Below, piece by piece: positions 51,501 through 60,476 of a DNA stretch of 64,000 nt; position 1 is the stretch's first letter; each line of letters opens with the position of its first letter. A model generated the notes under the pieces. It did no database searches. It saw only the letters and a program-made list of their open reading frames with translations, and was not told where the DNA came from. The translations under genes were made by a program, and so were the position numbers. The DNA is from an uncultured Coriobacteriales bacterium (GTDB taxonomy: Bacteria > Actinomycetota > Coriobacteriia > Coriobacteriales > UMGS124), in contig CAKUFZ010000008.1 of NCBI GenBank assembly GCA_934654475.1, positions 1 through 64,000 on the forward strand, given 5' to 3'.

Positions 51501-52622
51501 ATGGTAAAGAACGCAAGTCGCCGCACGTTCGTCGTGGCCCTGTGCTCGGCTGCCTTGGCATGCGGCCTGGCCGTTGCGCCTCTGGCTTTCGCCGAGACCG
51601 CTGCTACAGGCGACAAGGCAAGCGCCGCCCAAACCGGTGAGACGCGCGAGTTCACCGACTCGCTTGGCCGCACCGTCGAGATCCCGGCTGAGATCACGGC
51701 CATCGCACCCTCGGGCTTCCTGCCCCAGCAGGTGCTCCTGACGGTTGCCCCCGAGAAGATGGTCTGCCTGGCAAGCCCCCTCACCGAGTCTCAGGCCCAC
51801 TTCTTTGGCGAGGAGTACGCGGGCCTCGAGGAGGTCGGCGCCATCTTCGGTGCCAAGGGCGACTTCAACCGCGAGGCCGTCGCTGCCTCCGGCGCTCAGA
51901 TCGTCATCGACGTGGGCGACACCAAGAAGGGCATGGCCGAGGACCTCGACGCCCTTCAGGAGCAGCTCGGCATTCCCTGTGTCCACATCTCCAGTAACCT
52001 GGCCACGTACGGTGACTGCTACCGTGCCCTGGGCGAGCTGCTTGGTGTTGAGGAGCGCGCCAACGAGATCGCCGATTACTGCGACGCTGCCTACAAGGAG
52101 ATTTCCGATGTCATGGAGACCATCCCGGTTGAGGATCGCGTCGACGTGTTGTACCTCAGTGGCGAGGACGGTCTGTCCTGCGTGGCCAACAGCTCCTATC
52201 AGGCCAACGTCGTCGACATGGTTTCCGACAACATCGCCGTGGTTGACGACCCCTCCGGCAAGTCTAACCAGACGAACATGGAGCAGATCATCAGCTGGGA
52301 CCCCGATTTCATCATCTTCGCCCCGCTGAGCGCCTATGACCTCGCCGGCACCGACGCCACCTGGCAGACGCTGACCGCCATCGAGGGCGGCAACTACTGC
52401 GAGGTTCCCAGCGAGCCTTACAACTGGCTCAATGGTCCGCCTTCCGTGAACCAGGTCCTGGGTATGCAGTGGCTGCCCCGCGTGCTGTATCCCGAGAAGT
52501 TTGACGACGACATGTACGAGACCGTCGCCGCGTACTACAAGACCCTGTACCAGTACGACCTGTCTGAGGACGAATTCAACGAGATCACCGCTCGCGCCGT
52601 CCCCGTGGTCGACCAGAAGTAG
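51501..52622 (+). CDS. ABC transporter substrate-binding protein (class III)
   Basis: 373-residue extracellular solute-binding protein of the FecB/BtuF/MolA type. A signal peptide with Arg-Arg (ASRRTFVVALCSAALACGLA) ends near AFA-ET. The DSLGRTVEIPAEITAIAP motif is a hallmark of the family. No clear lipobox is seen, so anchoring is uncertain; a Cys at LACG might serve. ATG 51501 has AAAGGA at 6 nt. Ligand could be a metal chelate or molybdate/tungstate. Confidence 0.85.
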   Translation: MVKNASRRTFVVALCSAALACGLAVAPLAFAETAATGDKASAAQTGETREFTDSLGRTVEIPAEITAIAPSGFLPQQVLLTVAPEKMVCLASPLTESQAHFFGEEYAGLEEVGAIFGAKGDFNREAVAASGAQIVIDVGDTKKGMAEDLDALQEQLGIPCVHISSNLATYGDCYRALGELLGVEERANEIADYCDAAYKEISDVMETIPVEDRVDVLYLSGEDGLSCVANSSYQANVVDMVSDNIAVVDDPSGKSNQTNMEQIISWDPDFIIFAPLSAYDLAGTDATWQTLTAIEGGNYCEVPSEPYNWLNGPPSVNQVLGMQWLPRVLYPEKFDDDMYETVAAYYKTLYQYDLSEDEFNEITARAVPVVDQK

Positions 52623-52658
52623 CTTGTAAAGCAAGCTTCTTCTGTAGGCTTTGCCGAG

Positions 52659-52700
52659 AACCGCCGTCTGTGCCTCAAGGGGCATGGGCGGCGGTTTTTT
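52659..52700 (+). terminator. Terminator after ABC importer
   Basis: AACCGCC ... GGCGGTT stem with an internal GTGCC/GGCAT pairing and six T residues. Confidence 0.9.
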
Positions 52701-52860
52701 GCACCCTTAGAAAGAAATGCCAGTTCAGAGCCTACACAACAATGCATTAAAGCGCTGTAGAGCTTCATTCGCAGCCGCTCAGGGGCAAAAATCTGGAATC
52801 AGACGCGATGAGATCGCAGGCGCCGAGGGGTCGGCGCAAAAGGGACAAAGGGGAGCGACG

Positions 52861-54009
52861 ATGGACGATCAGACGATGCTTGCGGCGATTGACGATGAGG
52901 CTGTCGAGCCTGATATGAGCGTTGCCTCTCCTGAGTCTGTACCTGCAATCGACGAGTCGGCCGAGGCTGTGGACACCGTCGAGGAAACCCCCGAGGAGGC
53001 TGCCGCCCGCGAGGCTGCTGAGCTTGCCGAGAAGCGGGAGCGCGAGGCCCGTGAGGCTGCAGAGCGCGCGGCTGCCGACGAGGCTGCCCGCGAGGAGCGT
53101 GCCCAGGCTGCCGTCGAGAAACTCTCGAAGGGCGCCGGCTGGGCCGCGCAGGCAGGCGTCTACTACGACGCGACCCACGGTGCGGTCAAGGCAACGAGCG
53201 TTTCTGCGGCAAAGCAGGCGGCCCGCCCCGCCGATGAGGATGCCCCTACCGACGAGCGGACCGAAGACGAGCTCGTTGCCGAACTTACCGACGTGGCACA
53301 TGAGGGCGACTCCCTCGACGACATCCAGGCCAGCGAGGCCGATGCCGGCTACATCGACCCTGTCGTCTTCGGCCGCATGGTCGCCAAGGTCACCGAGGCT
53401 GTGACGCGCAACCCCCTGCAGCGCGAGCTCTTCTACAAGGTGCTCTCATTTTGCCAGGAGTCCAAGCCCCTGCGCGAGATCGAGCAGATGGTCATGGCGC
53501 TGCCGGGCTTTGAGCGCACCTCGGCCAACGCCTATCACTTCATCGCCGTTATGGAAAACGCCGGTGGCTTGGAGCGCTTCGAGCTTGACGACGAAGGCGA
53601 TGTCGTGGACGACGCCCGCAAGGCCGGGCTCACCGAGGACGAGATCGACGACCTCGTGGCCGAGTACGCGTTCATGACCACGCCCGCCGGGCAGGCCGTG
53701 GTGGAGCAGCACACGCCCCGCGCGCGCATCATCGAGCTCTTGGGCCTTGTGCCCGAGCGTCGCGACACCTACATCGAGCTCATGGAGTTCCTGGCCGAGG
53801 AGCCTCGCACCTACAACGAGGTCACGCAGTTGCTCGACGGCCGCGACGTGCTCTGGCACCTGGACTCCAAGGGCAATCCTGAGCGTATGCAGCCCAGCGT
53901 CTTCTTGGACAAGCTGCATGACGCCGCCGCCATCGAGTGGCACCAAGGTTGGCAACTTAGCGAGGAGGGTCGCACCTACCTCGATGAGTTGAAGAGCGTC
54001 CAAAACTAG
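52861..54009 (+). CDS. Hypothetical protein with coiled coil
   Basis: 382-residue protein not assigned to a family. Residues 40-100 form a Glu/Ala/Arg-rich coiled coil (REAAELAEKREREAREAAER); residues 165-380 are a mostly helical region with winged-helix-like segments (LREIEQMVMALPGFERTS and RTYNEVTQLLDGRDVLWHLD). No signal or membrane segments. ATG 52861 follows GGGGAG. It lies directly upstream of the molybdoenzyme gene (47 bp) and may be a cytosolic regulator or accessory factor; this is inference from position. Confidence 0.6.
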   Translation: MDDQTMLAAIDDEAVEPDMSVASPESVPAIDESAEAVDTVEETPEEAAAREAAELAEKREREAREAAERAAADEAAREERAQAAVEKLSKGAGWAAQAGVYYDATHGAVKATSVSAAKQAARPADEDAPTDERTEDELVAELTDVAHEGDSLDDIQASEADAGYIDPVVFGRMVAKVTEAVTRNPLQRELFYKVLSFCQESKPLREIEQMVMALPGFERTSANAYHFIAVMENAGGLERFELDDEGDVVDDARKAGLTEDEIDDLVAEYAFMTTPAGQAVVEQHTPRARIIELLGLVPERRDTYIELMEFLAEEPRTYNEVTQLLDGRDVLWHLDSKGNPERMQPSVFLDKLHDAAAIEWHQGWQLSEEGRTYLDELKSVQN

Positions 54010-54056
54010 GCGCTCTTCCGTATATGTACGTAAAAGCAAGGGAGAGGGAGGAAAGC

Positions 54057-56930
54057 ATGGCAGCAAACACCAACGTCACACGCCGCAGCTTTGTCAAGGC
54101 AGCAGCGCTTGCCGGCGCGGCGGTGGCCATCGGCACCCAGATGAGCGGTTCTCTCGTCGAGGCGCCTGCGGCATACGCTGACGAGGCTGACGACGTCAAG
54201 AAGGTCTACACCTCTTGTCACGGCTGCATCCAGATGTGCCCGGCTATCGCCACCATCGAGAACGGCGTGGTCACCAAGCTCGAGGGCGACGACCGCGCCC
54301 CCGTGTCTAAGGGCTCTCTGTGCATCAAGGGCCTCAACCAGCTGCACACCATGTACAGCCCGCGCCGTATCCTGCACCCGCTGAAGCGCGTCGGCGAGCG
54401 TGGCACGACCGACTTCGAGGTCATCTCCTGGGACGAGGCTATCGAGCTTGCGGCCACCCAGATCAAGGACGCCATTGACCAGTACGGCAACTACTCCTTC
54501 TTCTCCTCCGTTGGCGGCGGCGGCGCTTACTCGTTCATGGAGGCCATGACGCTTCCTATGGCGTTCGGCTCCCCCACCGTCTTTGAGCCTGGTTGCGCCC
54601 AGTGCTACCTGCCCCGTTGGTCCCTGTCGAAGCTCTTCTACGGTGGCGACGACCAGTCCATCGCAGACAACGCCGTCCAGGAGATCTTCCGCGACGAGGA
54701 GAACAACAAGACCGAGCTCGTCGTGATCTGGGGCGCCCAGCCCTCCGTCTCCGAGACCGCTGAGTCCGGCCGCGGCATGGCCGAGCTGCGCGCTCGCGGC
54801 GTCAAGACCATCGTCGTCGACCCGAACTTCTCGCCCGACGCCGCCAAGGCCGACGTGTGGCTCCCCGTTCGCCCCGAGACCGACACGGGCGTGCTGCTGT
54901 CCTGGTACCGCTACATCTTCGAGAACAAGCTCTACGACGAAGAGTTCACCAAGTACTGGACGAACCTGCCCTTCCTGATCGACCCCGACACCAAGCTTCC
55001 CGTCAAGGCTCAGGAGCTTTTCCCCGACTTCCAGCAGACCACGCCCGAGAACACCCCGGCGTACGTGTGCTACGACCTCAAGACCGGCGCCGTTGCTCCC
55101 TTCGAGTACAGCGCTCCTGCCGACTCCGCCGTTGATCCCGAGATCTTCTGGGAGGGCGAGCACGAGGGCAAGACGTACAAGACCGCCGGCCAGATCTACA
55201 AGGATCAGGCTGAGCCCTGGACCTTCGAGCACACCGAGGAAGTCACCTGGGTTCCCGCCGACCTCAACGAGAAGGCCGTCAAGATGTACGCCGAGAACTG
55301 GGGCGGCATTGCCAACGGCGTCGCAGCCGACATGAGCGAGTCCGCCTCCCAGGTGCCCCTGGGCTGCATGGGCTTGGACGCCATCATGGGCCGCATCAAC
55401 AAGCCCGGCGTCACCATGACGCAGAAGGGCGGCGGCTACTTCGCCACCATGACCGACACCGGTGAGACCGTCAACACGCGCCCGGTCACCTACAACAACG
55501 GCTTTAGCGGCATGTTCTCCGACATGTACGGCGTGGGTGCCGTCATCGGCATGTCCGACGCTGAGAACGAGGAGCGCATCAAGGCTCTGGGCGAGGCTAT
55601 GCCTGACTCCCAGAAGACCCTCAACAAGCTGCTCCAGGATCGTCTGGGCATGAAGTACCACAAGGGCCTCTACGCTTGGTGCCACTCCCACATCCCCACG
55701 GTGCGCGAGGCCATCGCCACTGGCGAGCCCTTCAAGCCGCGCGTGTGGTTCGACATGTCGGGCAACAAGCTCGCGATGCTCGGTAACGCCAAGAGCTGGT
55801 ACGACGTCTTCCCCGAGGTGGACTTCATCATCGGCCAGTACCCGATGCTGACCTCCTTCCACATCGAGGCCGCCGACCTGGTCTTCCCGCTGCGCGAGTG
55901 GCTCGAGGAGCCTATGGTCAACATGACCCAGCTCGACACCCAGTGGCTGCAGAACGAGTGCACCCACATCGGCGAGACCGTCTCCCACTCCATTCCTGCT
56001 GCACAGGTCATCAAGAAGTGCCAGGAGCTGTGGGGCGGCTCCATCCCCGGCGGCCTCGAGCTCGCTCCCGGCGTCTCCGCCTACCTGGGCAACGCCACCG
56101 AGCAGGAGGTCAAGGACTCCGTCGCACAGACCCTGGGCGCTGCCGATTGGGATACCCTCCAGTCCGACATCGACGCCTACGTGCCTTGCGTGACGCCCGA
56201 CTACTTCAACTACCTGCAGCATGAGCAGCTCTGCGACGACGGCCTGCCTTCGGGCTTCGCCACCGAGTCGCGCAAGGTCGAGGTCTACTGCCAGATTCTT
56301 CTGCGCATGGCCCGCAACGGCTACCCGTTCTGCTACCCCGAGCCGCAGGAGGCCTGCGACGACTACAGCCCGATCTGCGAGTTCATCGAACCCGCCGAGT
56401 CGCCTATCAACGACGAGGCCAACGGTGAGGGCGGCCAGTACCCGTTCATCCTGACCTCCGGCCGCGTGCCGTACTTCCATCACGGCACCATGCGCCACGC
56501 CGCGTTCTCCCGCGAGCTCTATCCTGCGCCTCACGTGCGCATCAACCCGCGCTCCGCTGCCGACCTCGACATCGCCGACGGCGACTGGCTCAAGATCACG
56601 AGCCGCCGCGGTGAGATCGCCGGCATCGCCGAGCTCACCGAGGGCGTGGCCCCCGGCGTTGTCTGGATGGAGCGCTACTGGAACCCCGAGTGCTTCGACG
56701 AGTCCATCCCCGCAGAGCAGCGCTCCGCTGGCTGGCGCGAGATGAACGTCAACGTGCTGACCAAGAACGACGCCCCGTTCAACGAGGTGTACGGCTCTTA
56801 CACCAACCGCGGCTTCACCGTGCGCGTGGAGAAGGGCGACAAGCCTGCCAACGTTTGGATTGAGCCCGAGGAGTTCCAGCCCTTCATGCCCACGCTCCAG
56901 AGCGAGCCCAAGACTGAGGATGTGTTCTAA
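54057..56930 (+). CDS. Tat-exported molybdopterin oxidoreductase catalytic subunit
   Basis: 957-residue DMSO reductase-family enzyme. The Tat signal is VTRRSFVKAAALAGAAVAIG. The N-terminal 4Fe-4S cluster motif is complete: C54, C57, C61 and C89 (CX2CX3CX27C). The metal-ligand region FEPGCAQCYLPR has two Cys (C180, C183), so Cys ligation is likely. A C-terminal molybdopterin-dinucleotide domain starts near YPFILTSGRVPYFHHGTMRH. The overlap with the ferredoxin gene (1 bp) and the TorD gene downstream show a unit. No membrane anchor gene is present. In gut Eggerthellaceae such pairs include catechol dehydroxylases; the substrate here is unknown. Confidence 0.88.
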   Translation: MAANTNVTRRSFVKAAALAGAAVAIGTQMSGSLVEAPAAYADEADDVKKVYTSCHGCIQMCPAIATIENGVVTKLEGDDRAPVSKGSLCIKGLNQLHTMYSPRRILHPLKRVGERGTTDFEVISWDEAIELAATQIKDAIDQYGNYSFFSSVGGGGAYSFMEAMTLPMAFGSPTVFEPGCAQCYLPRWSLSKLFYGGDDQSIADNAVQEIFRDEENNKTELVVIWGAQPSVSETAESGRGMAELRARGVKTIVVDPNFSPDAAKADVWLPVRPETDTGVLLSWYRYIFENKLYDEEFTKYWTNLPFLIDPDTKLPVKAQELFPDFQQTTPENTPAYVCYDLKTGAVAPFEYSAPADSAVDPEIFWEGEHEGKTYKTAGQIYKDQAEPWTFEHTEEVTWVPADLNEKAVKMYAENWGGIANGVAADMSESASQVPLGCMGLDAIMGRINKPGVTMTQKGGGYFATMTDTGETVNTRPVTYNNGFSGMFSDMYGVGAVIGMSDAENEERIKALGEAMPDSQKTLNKLLQDRLGMKYHKGLYAWCHSHIPTVREAIATGEPFKPRVWFDMSGNKLAMLGNAKSWYDVFPEVDFIIGQYPMLTSFHIEAADLVFPLREWLEEPMVNMTQLDTQWLQNECTHIGETVSHSIPAAQVIKKCQELWGGSIPGGLELAPGVSAYLGNATEQEVKDSVAQTLGAADWDTLQSDIDAYVPCVTPDYFNYLQHEQLCDDGLPSGFATESRKVEVYCQILLRMARNGYPFCYPEPQEACDDYSPICEFIEPAESPINDEANGEGGQYPFILTSGRVPYFHHGTMRHAAFSRELYPAPHVRINPRSAADLDIADGDWLKITSRRGEIAGIAELTEGVAPGVVWMERYWNPECFDESIPAEQRSAGWREMNVNVLTKNDAPFNEVYGSYTNRGFTVRVEKGDKPANVWIEPEEFQPFMPTLQSEPKTEDVF

Positions 56931-57532
56931 TGAGAAACTGCCTTGTTATCGATCTGGACCGCTGCTCCGGCTGCGACTCCTGCATCGCCGCTTGCAAGCA
57001 TGAGAACGGCATCGGCCTGGGCGTGTACCGCAACACCGTGGACCGCATGGGCCCCATCGGCGAGTGGCCTCGCCCGCAGCAGTACTGGCTGCCTCGCCAG
57101 TGCCAGCAGTGCGACAACGCCCCCTGCCTCGAGGTGTGCCCCACCGGCGCCACCTATCGCGATGACGAGTACGGCCTGATCGTCATCAACCAGGAGCAGT
57201 GCATCGGCTGCCAGCAGTGCATGACTGCCTGCCCCTTCGACGCCCGCTGGTTCGACGCCGCCAACTCCGTCGTTGAGAAGTGCGACGGCTGCATCGACAG
57301 GCTCAAGAAGGGCGAGAAGCCTGCATGCGTGCACAACTGCTGCTGCGGCGCCCGTCTCTTCGGCGACCTCGACGACCCCGAGTCCGACGTCTCGAAGGCC
57401 CTGGCCGCAGCCGACCCCGCGTCGCTGCACCAGTTCAACGACGAGCTCGGCGTCTCGCCCCGCACCGTCTACATCCTGTCGGAGAAGGTTTGCCCCTGGC
57501 AGGACGAGAAGACCGCCTATCGCGCTCGCTAA
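56930..57532 (+). CDS. Four-cluster ferredoxin subunit (DmsB-like)
   Basis: 200-residue electron-transfer subunit with about 16 Cys in ferredoxin-type groups: CSGCDSCIAACKH, CQQCDNAPCLEVCP, CIGCQQCMTACP and a final CDGC with NCCC. It should hold four 4Fe-4S clusters and pass electrons to the catalytic subunit, being carried out through the Tat pathway with it. It overlaps the catalytic gene by 1 bp. A membrane quinol subunit is missing, so electrons must come from another carrier. Confidence 0.92.
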   Translation: MRNCLVIDLDRCSGCDSCIAACKHENGIGLGVYRNTVDRMGPIGEWPRPQQYWLPRQCQQCDNAPCLEVCPTGATYRDDEYGLIVINQEQCIGCQQCMTACPFDARWFDAANSVVEKCDGCIDRLKKGEKPACVHNCCCGARLFGDLDDPESDVSKALAAADPASLHQFNDELGVSPRTVYILSEKVCPWQDEKTAYRAR

Positions 57533-57536
57533 AGCG

Positions 57537-57625
57537 TTGCGGAACCTGGCCTGCTGCGTTCTCGGGAGGCTCACGTACATCTAGTACGCATCGCCTCCCG
57601 ACGCCTTGCAGGCCAGAACCCGCGT
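57537..57625 (+). repeat. Structured intergenic repeat, copy C
   Basis: Outer GCGG/CCGC pair (57539-57542 with 57620-57623), a symmetric AAC/AAC internal loop, 9-bp stem 1 (57546-57554 with 57608-57616), GCGT/ACGC, then 8-bp stem 2 (57563-57570 with 57593-57600). The apex CGTAC-atcta-GTACG is conserved with copy D. Every arm pairs perfectly. Confidence 0.9.
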
Positions 57626-57636
57626 TTTGGGATGTT

Positions 57637-57755
57637 GCGGAACCTCGTCCGCCGCGTTCTCCACGGGACTCGTCGCAAAGGACGCTCCGTGCACAGGAGC
57701 TCACGTACATCTAGTACGCATCGCACCTGTGCGCCTTGCGGACGAGAACCCGCGT
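57637..57755 (+). repeat. Structured intergenic repeat, copy D
   Basis: Same design as copy C. Stem 1 is CTCGTCCGC/GCGGACGAG (57644-57652 with 57738-57746), different in sequence but the same length. Stem 2 is GCACAGG/CCTGTGC. The 5' side has an extra 30-nt insertion (about 57658-57688) which can itself fold. Apex and the GCGGAACCT, GCGTTCT, CGCCTT and AGAACCC boxes match copy C. Confidence 0.88.
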
Positions 57756-57766
57756 TTGGTTCACTG

Positions 57767-57811
57767 CGGAACCTGGAATGACGCAATGGGACGGATGTAA
57801 TGCGTCATTCC
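57767..57811 (+). repeat. Truncated hairpin starting with the repeat's GCGGAACCT box
   Basis: GCGGAACCT is followed by an 11-bp stem GGAATGACGCA/TGCGTCATTCC, closing on a loop of 15 nt, without the inner boxes or apex. It may be a degenerate or shortened member of the family. Confidence 0.6.
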
Positions 57812-57969
57812 CTTTGAGCGGGTTGGGTTGAATGATTGATTGATGGGGGCGGGGTTGCCTGTGTGGCGCCTCGCCCCCATGACACAAAGGGACGGGTGCA
57901 GTGCGCTGTTCTCGGACCTTGCAAGATGGAGCTGCCGCTTGTGCGGCGTTGTCACGGAGAGGAACCACA

Positions 57970-58776
57970 ATGAGCGAGAACACGATGGCCGAGACGCTAG
58001 ATACCCAGGCCGAGGCCACCTCCGCCGACGCCGCCGCACAGGCTGAGCAGGCTGCGACTGCCGTTCCCGAGGAGGTTGCCGCTGCCCTTGAGGGCCGCGC
58101 CGCCTTCTACGAGACGCTTGCAGGCCTTTTCTGGATGCCGCTTACCGCCGAGCAGGTAGAGGCCATGGCCAACCAGGACTTCTCCGCCTATGCCGAGCTC
58201 AACGAGGACTTCGCCGACGGCGTGAACGACATCACGCGCTACCTGCGCAAGCGCAACACCGGCACGCGCGACGAGATGGCCGTGGACTTCACGGGCACCT
58301 TCACGGGCATCAAGACCTACGAGGGCAAGACCGCCGTGCCGTACAAGTCGGTCTTCACGAGCGAAGACGGCCTTATGTACCAGGAGGGTTTCCGCGAGGT
58401 GTACCACGCCTTCAAGGCTGAGGCCATCAAGAAGCGCGCCGGGCTCGACTACCCCGACGACCACATCTCGTTCCTCTGCCAGTTCATGGCCATCATGAGC
58501 CGCCGCACGCTCGAGGCCCTGCAGGCCGGCGACTACGACAAAGCCGCCCACGACGTGAAGGCCTCCGCCGACTTCCTCGACAACAACATCCTCTCCTGGT
58601 ACGACCAGCTCATGGAGCGTTCGCTGTTGCTCATCAAGACCCGCTTCTACAAGGGTGTCATGAAGCTTGCACGTGGCTTCTTCACGCTCGACCGCGAGAC
58701 GCTGGCCGACCTGGCCGATGAAGTTGCCGAGCTTGCCGAGGCGGCCAAGAAGGCCGAAGGGACCCCTGCCGAGTAA
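57970..58776 (+). CDS. TorD/DmsD-family maturation chaperone
   Basis: 268-residue cytosolic chaperone that binds the Tat signal of molybdoenzymes and helps cofactor insertion before export. After an Ala/Glu/Thr-rich leader of about 45 residues the all-helical TorD fold includes GRAAFYETLAGLFWMPLTAE, PYKSVFTSEDGLMYQ and DDHISFLCQFMAIM. ATG 57970 has GAGAGGA upstream. It almost certainly serves the catalytic subunit encoded at 54057. Confidence 0.88.
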   Translation: MSENTMAETLDTQAEATSADAAAQAEQAATAVPEEVAAALEGRAAFYETLAGLFWMPLTAEQVEAMANQDFSAYAELNEDFADGVNDITRYLRKRNTGTRDEMAVDFTGTFTGIKTYEGKTAVPYKSVFTSEDGLMYQEGFREVYHAFKAEAIKKRAGLDYPDDHISFLCQFMAIMSRRTLEALQAGDYDKAAHDVKASADFLDNNILSWYDQLMERSLLLIKTRFYKGVMKLARGFFTLDRETLADLADEVAELAEAAKKAEGTPAE

Positions 58777-58892
58777 CGCAAAGCTTGCCTGTCCTTTCAA
58801 GGCATCCAAAAATATAGTTGAGCTGCCACTTTTGCCCTCTCCTCTTTTTTGCGTACAATCATGTGCGTGCATTCAAGGGGAGAGGGTTTTGT

Positions 58893-60473
58893 ATGGGGCA
58901 GACGAGCGCTTCTGAGGGGAAGCGAGGGTTAACCGAAGAGCTGGCGACGCGCTGGCCGTCGTTGCCGTTCATGGCGTTTGGCGTGTGGACCGCCTGGTCG
59001 TCGCTTACCTATTCCGGGTCGCTGTGGCTTTCTGACAACGAGGTCAACGGGTTCTATCTGTCGTTGCTGTTCGTCATCTCCACCATGGCGTGCGCTGCCG
59101 TGTTCCTTGGGGCGCCGTTCTTTGCCCGCCGCCATGCCGATAAGGGCGACGTCTCGAATCGTGCTGTCATGGGACTCGGTCTCACGGCCGCTCTGGGTGC
59201 CTTCCTCATCATCCTCGCTGGCCCGTACTGGCTGGGCGTTTCCCGCCAAGCAACCTCTGTGTTTGTAGTCGGAGCCCTTATGACGGGTGTTGGCACGGCC
59301 GGCATCGGTCTGCGCTGTGCGACGCTCTATGGCGGGCTGCCGCCGCGCAGGGCGCTCATCGTGGCGGCATTGTCGCAGCTTGTGGCTTCGTTTATCTATT
59401 TTGTTGTGCTGGAGACCCCTGCATGGGCTCCCATTGCCCATGGTCCCTCGCTTGCCCATATCCTGGCGTTCACGTTGCTGCCAGTGATTGCCGCCTGGCT
59501 TTCGTGCATCAAGCCGTCGCGCGAGTCGCTCTTTGAGGAGGGGGTTCGCCAGTACCCGGCAAACAGCGGCGCGCTGCCTTCGGCGTTTTGGCGTTTTACG
59601 GCCTTTGCGTTTGCGCTTGCCCTCATCACCACGTTCATCCGTTCCTCCATGGTGACGGTGAGTGCGCTTGCCAACACGGTCGAGGGCAACAACGTGCTGC
59701 AGCTCCTGCGTATCGCGATGGTGCTCGTCGTGATCGCCTGGACGCTGCGCTCCGACGCCCAGGGGTTCGACCTGGGGCGCGTTTGCTCGCTTGCCACGGT
59801 GCTTGCCGCCGTGGTCACTGCTTGCTCGGCGGCTCTGGGCGGAACCACGAGTGCGCTCAGTGTGATCGTGTACTTTGCCAGCAGCATCTTCGAGTTCTTC
59901 ATGTGGTGCCTGCTTGCCTTCATCGTGTACCAGAAGCACATCTCGCCGCTTGCCGTGTTCGGCTTCGGCCGCGGCCTCTTCATGCTCGGTTGCGCCCTGG
60001 GTTGGGCGCTTGGTATCGTCGCGATGCCGATCATCGAGGCGGCCTCGGCGCAGGTGGTTGTGAGCATCGTGCTTGCCGGTGCCATCATCATCTTGTGGCT
60101 TGCCCTGTTCTCGGGCAAGGACTACGAGCGCCTCTTCTCCACGGTGGGCGAGGACGAGCTGTCGCTGGAGGACCTCTTTGAAATCGATCAGCGCCCTGAC
60201 GAAGGCACCGAGGCGGGCCAGCCCAAGTCGGAGCGCAAAGGCAAGTTCGGCCAGGCAGTGGAGGCAGTCGCGGGCCGCAACGCCCTCTCTGCCCGCGAGG
60301 CTGACGTGCTGCGCTACCTTGCCATGGGCTATGGCTCGGACCGCATCGCCCAAACCATGGGCGTCAAGGTGAACACCGTGCGCACCCACACCCACAACGT
60401 CTACGTCAAGCTCGACGTCCACTCCCGCGAGGAACTCATGCGCCTGGTAGACGACGAAGTGGCGGGGATGTAG
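58893..60473 (+). CDS. LuxR-family regulator with multi-spanning membrane domain, second
   Basis: 526-residue paralogue of the regulator at 44014. About 12 hydrophobic segments (residues 25-410) precede a cytosolic linker and a LuxR helix-turn-helix: LSAREADVLRYLAMGYGS and KVNTVRTHTHNVYVKLDVHS. No phosphorylation receiver. ATG 58893 follows GGGGAGAGG. It is likely to sense a substrate of, and regulate, the adjacent molybdoenzyme genes. The stop is 3 bp from a decayed LuxR fragment on the other strand. Confidence 0.85.
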   Translation: MGQTSASEGKRGLTEELATRWPSLPFMAFGVWTAWSSLTYSGSLWLSDNEVNGFYLSLLFVISTMACAAVFLGAPFFARRHADKGDVSNRAVMGLGLTAALGAFLIILAGPYWLGVSRQATSVFVVGALMTGVGTAGIGLRCATLYGGLPPRRALIVAALSQLVASFIYFVVLETPAWAPIAHGPSLAHILAFTLLPVIAAWLSCIKPSRESLFEEGVRQYPANSGALPSAFWRFTAFAFALALITTFIRSSMVTVSALANTVEGNNVLQLLRIAMVLVVIAWTLRSDAQGFDLGRVCSLATVLAAVVTACSAALGGTTSALSVIVYFASSIFEFFMWCLLAFIVYQKHISPLAVFGFGRGLFMLGCALGWALGIVAMPIIEAASAQVVVSIVLAGAIIILWLALFSGKDYERLFSTVGEDELSLEDLFEIDQRPDEGTEAGQPKSERKGKFGQAVEAVAGRNALSAREADVLRYLAMGYGSDRIAQTMGVKVNTVRTHTHNVYVKLDVHSREELMRLVDDEVAGM

Positions 60474-60476
60474 GCC

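Larger units (their letters stand above)
57533..57969. other. Repeat-filled gap between ferredoxin and TorD genes
   Basis: 437 bp without a gene. It holds two full structured repeats and one truncated hairpin (see separate entries), then a 9-bp stem ATGGGGGCG/CGCCCCCAT (57843-57851 with 57872-57880) before the TorD ribosome site. The repeats may limit transcription from the oxidoreductase into torD. Confidence 0.6.

Noticed and set aside
54006..56534. 842-codon antisense frame over the molybdoenzyme
   Set aside because: Shadow frame; the sense protein has complete cluster and cofactor motifs.
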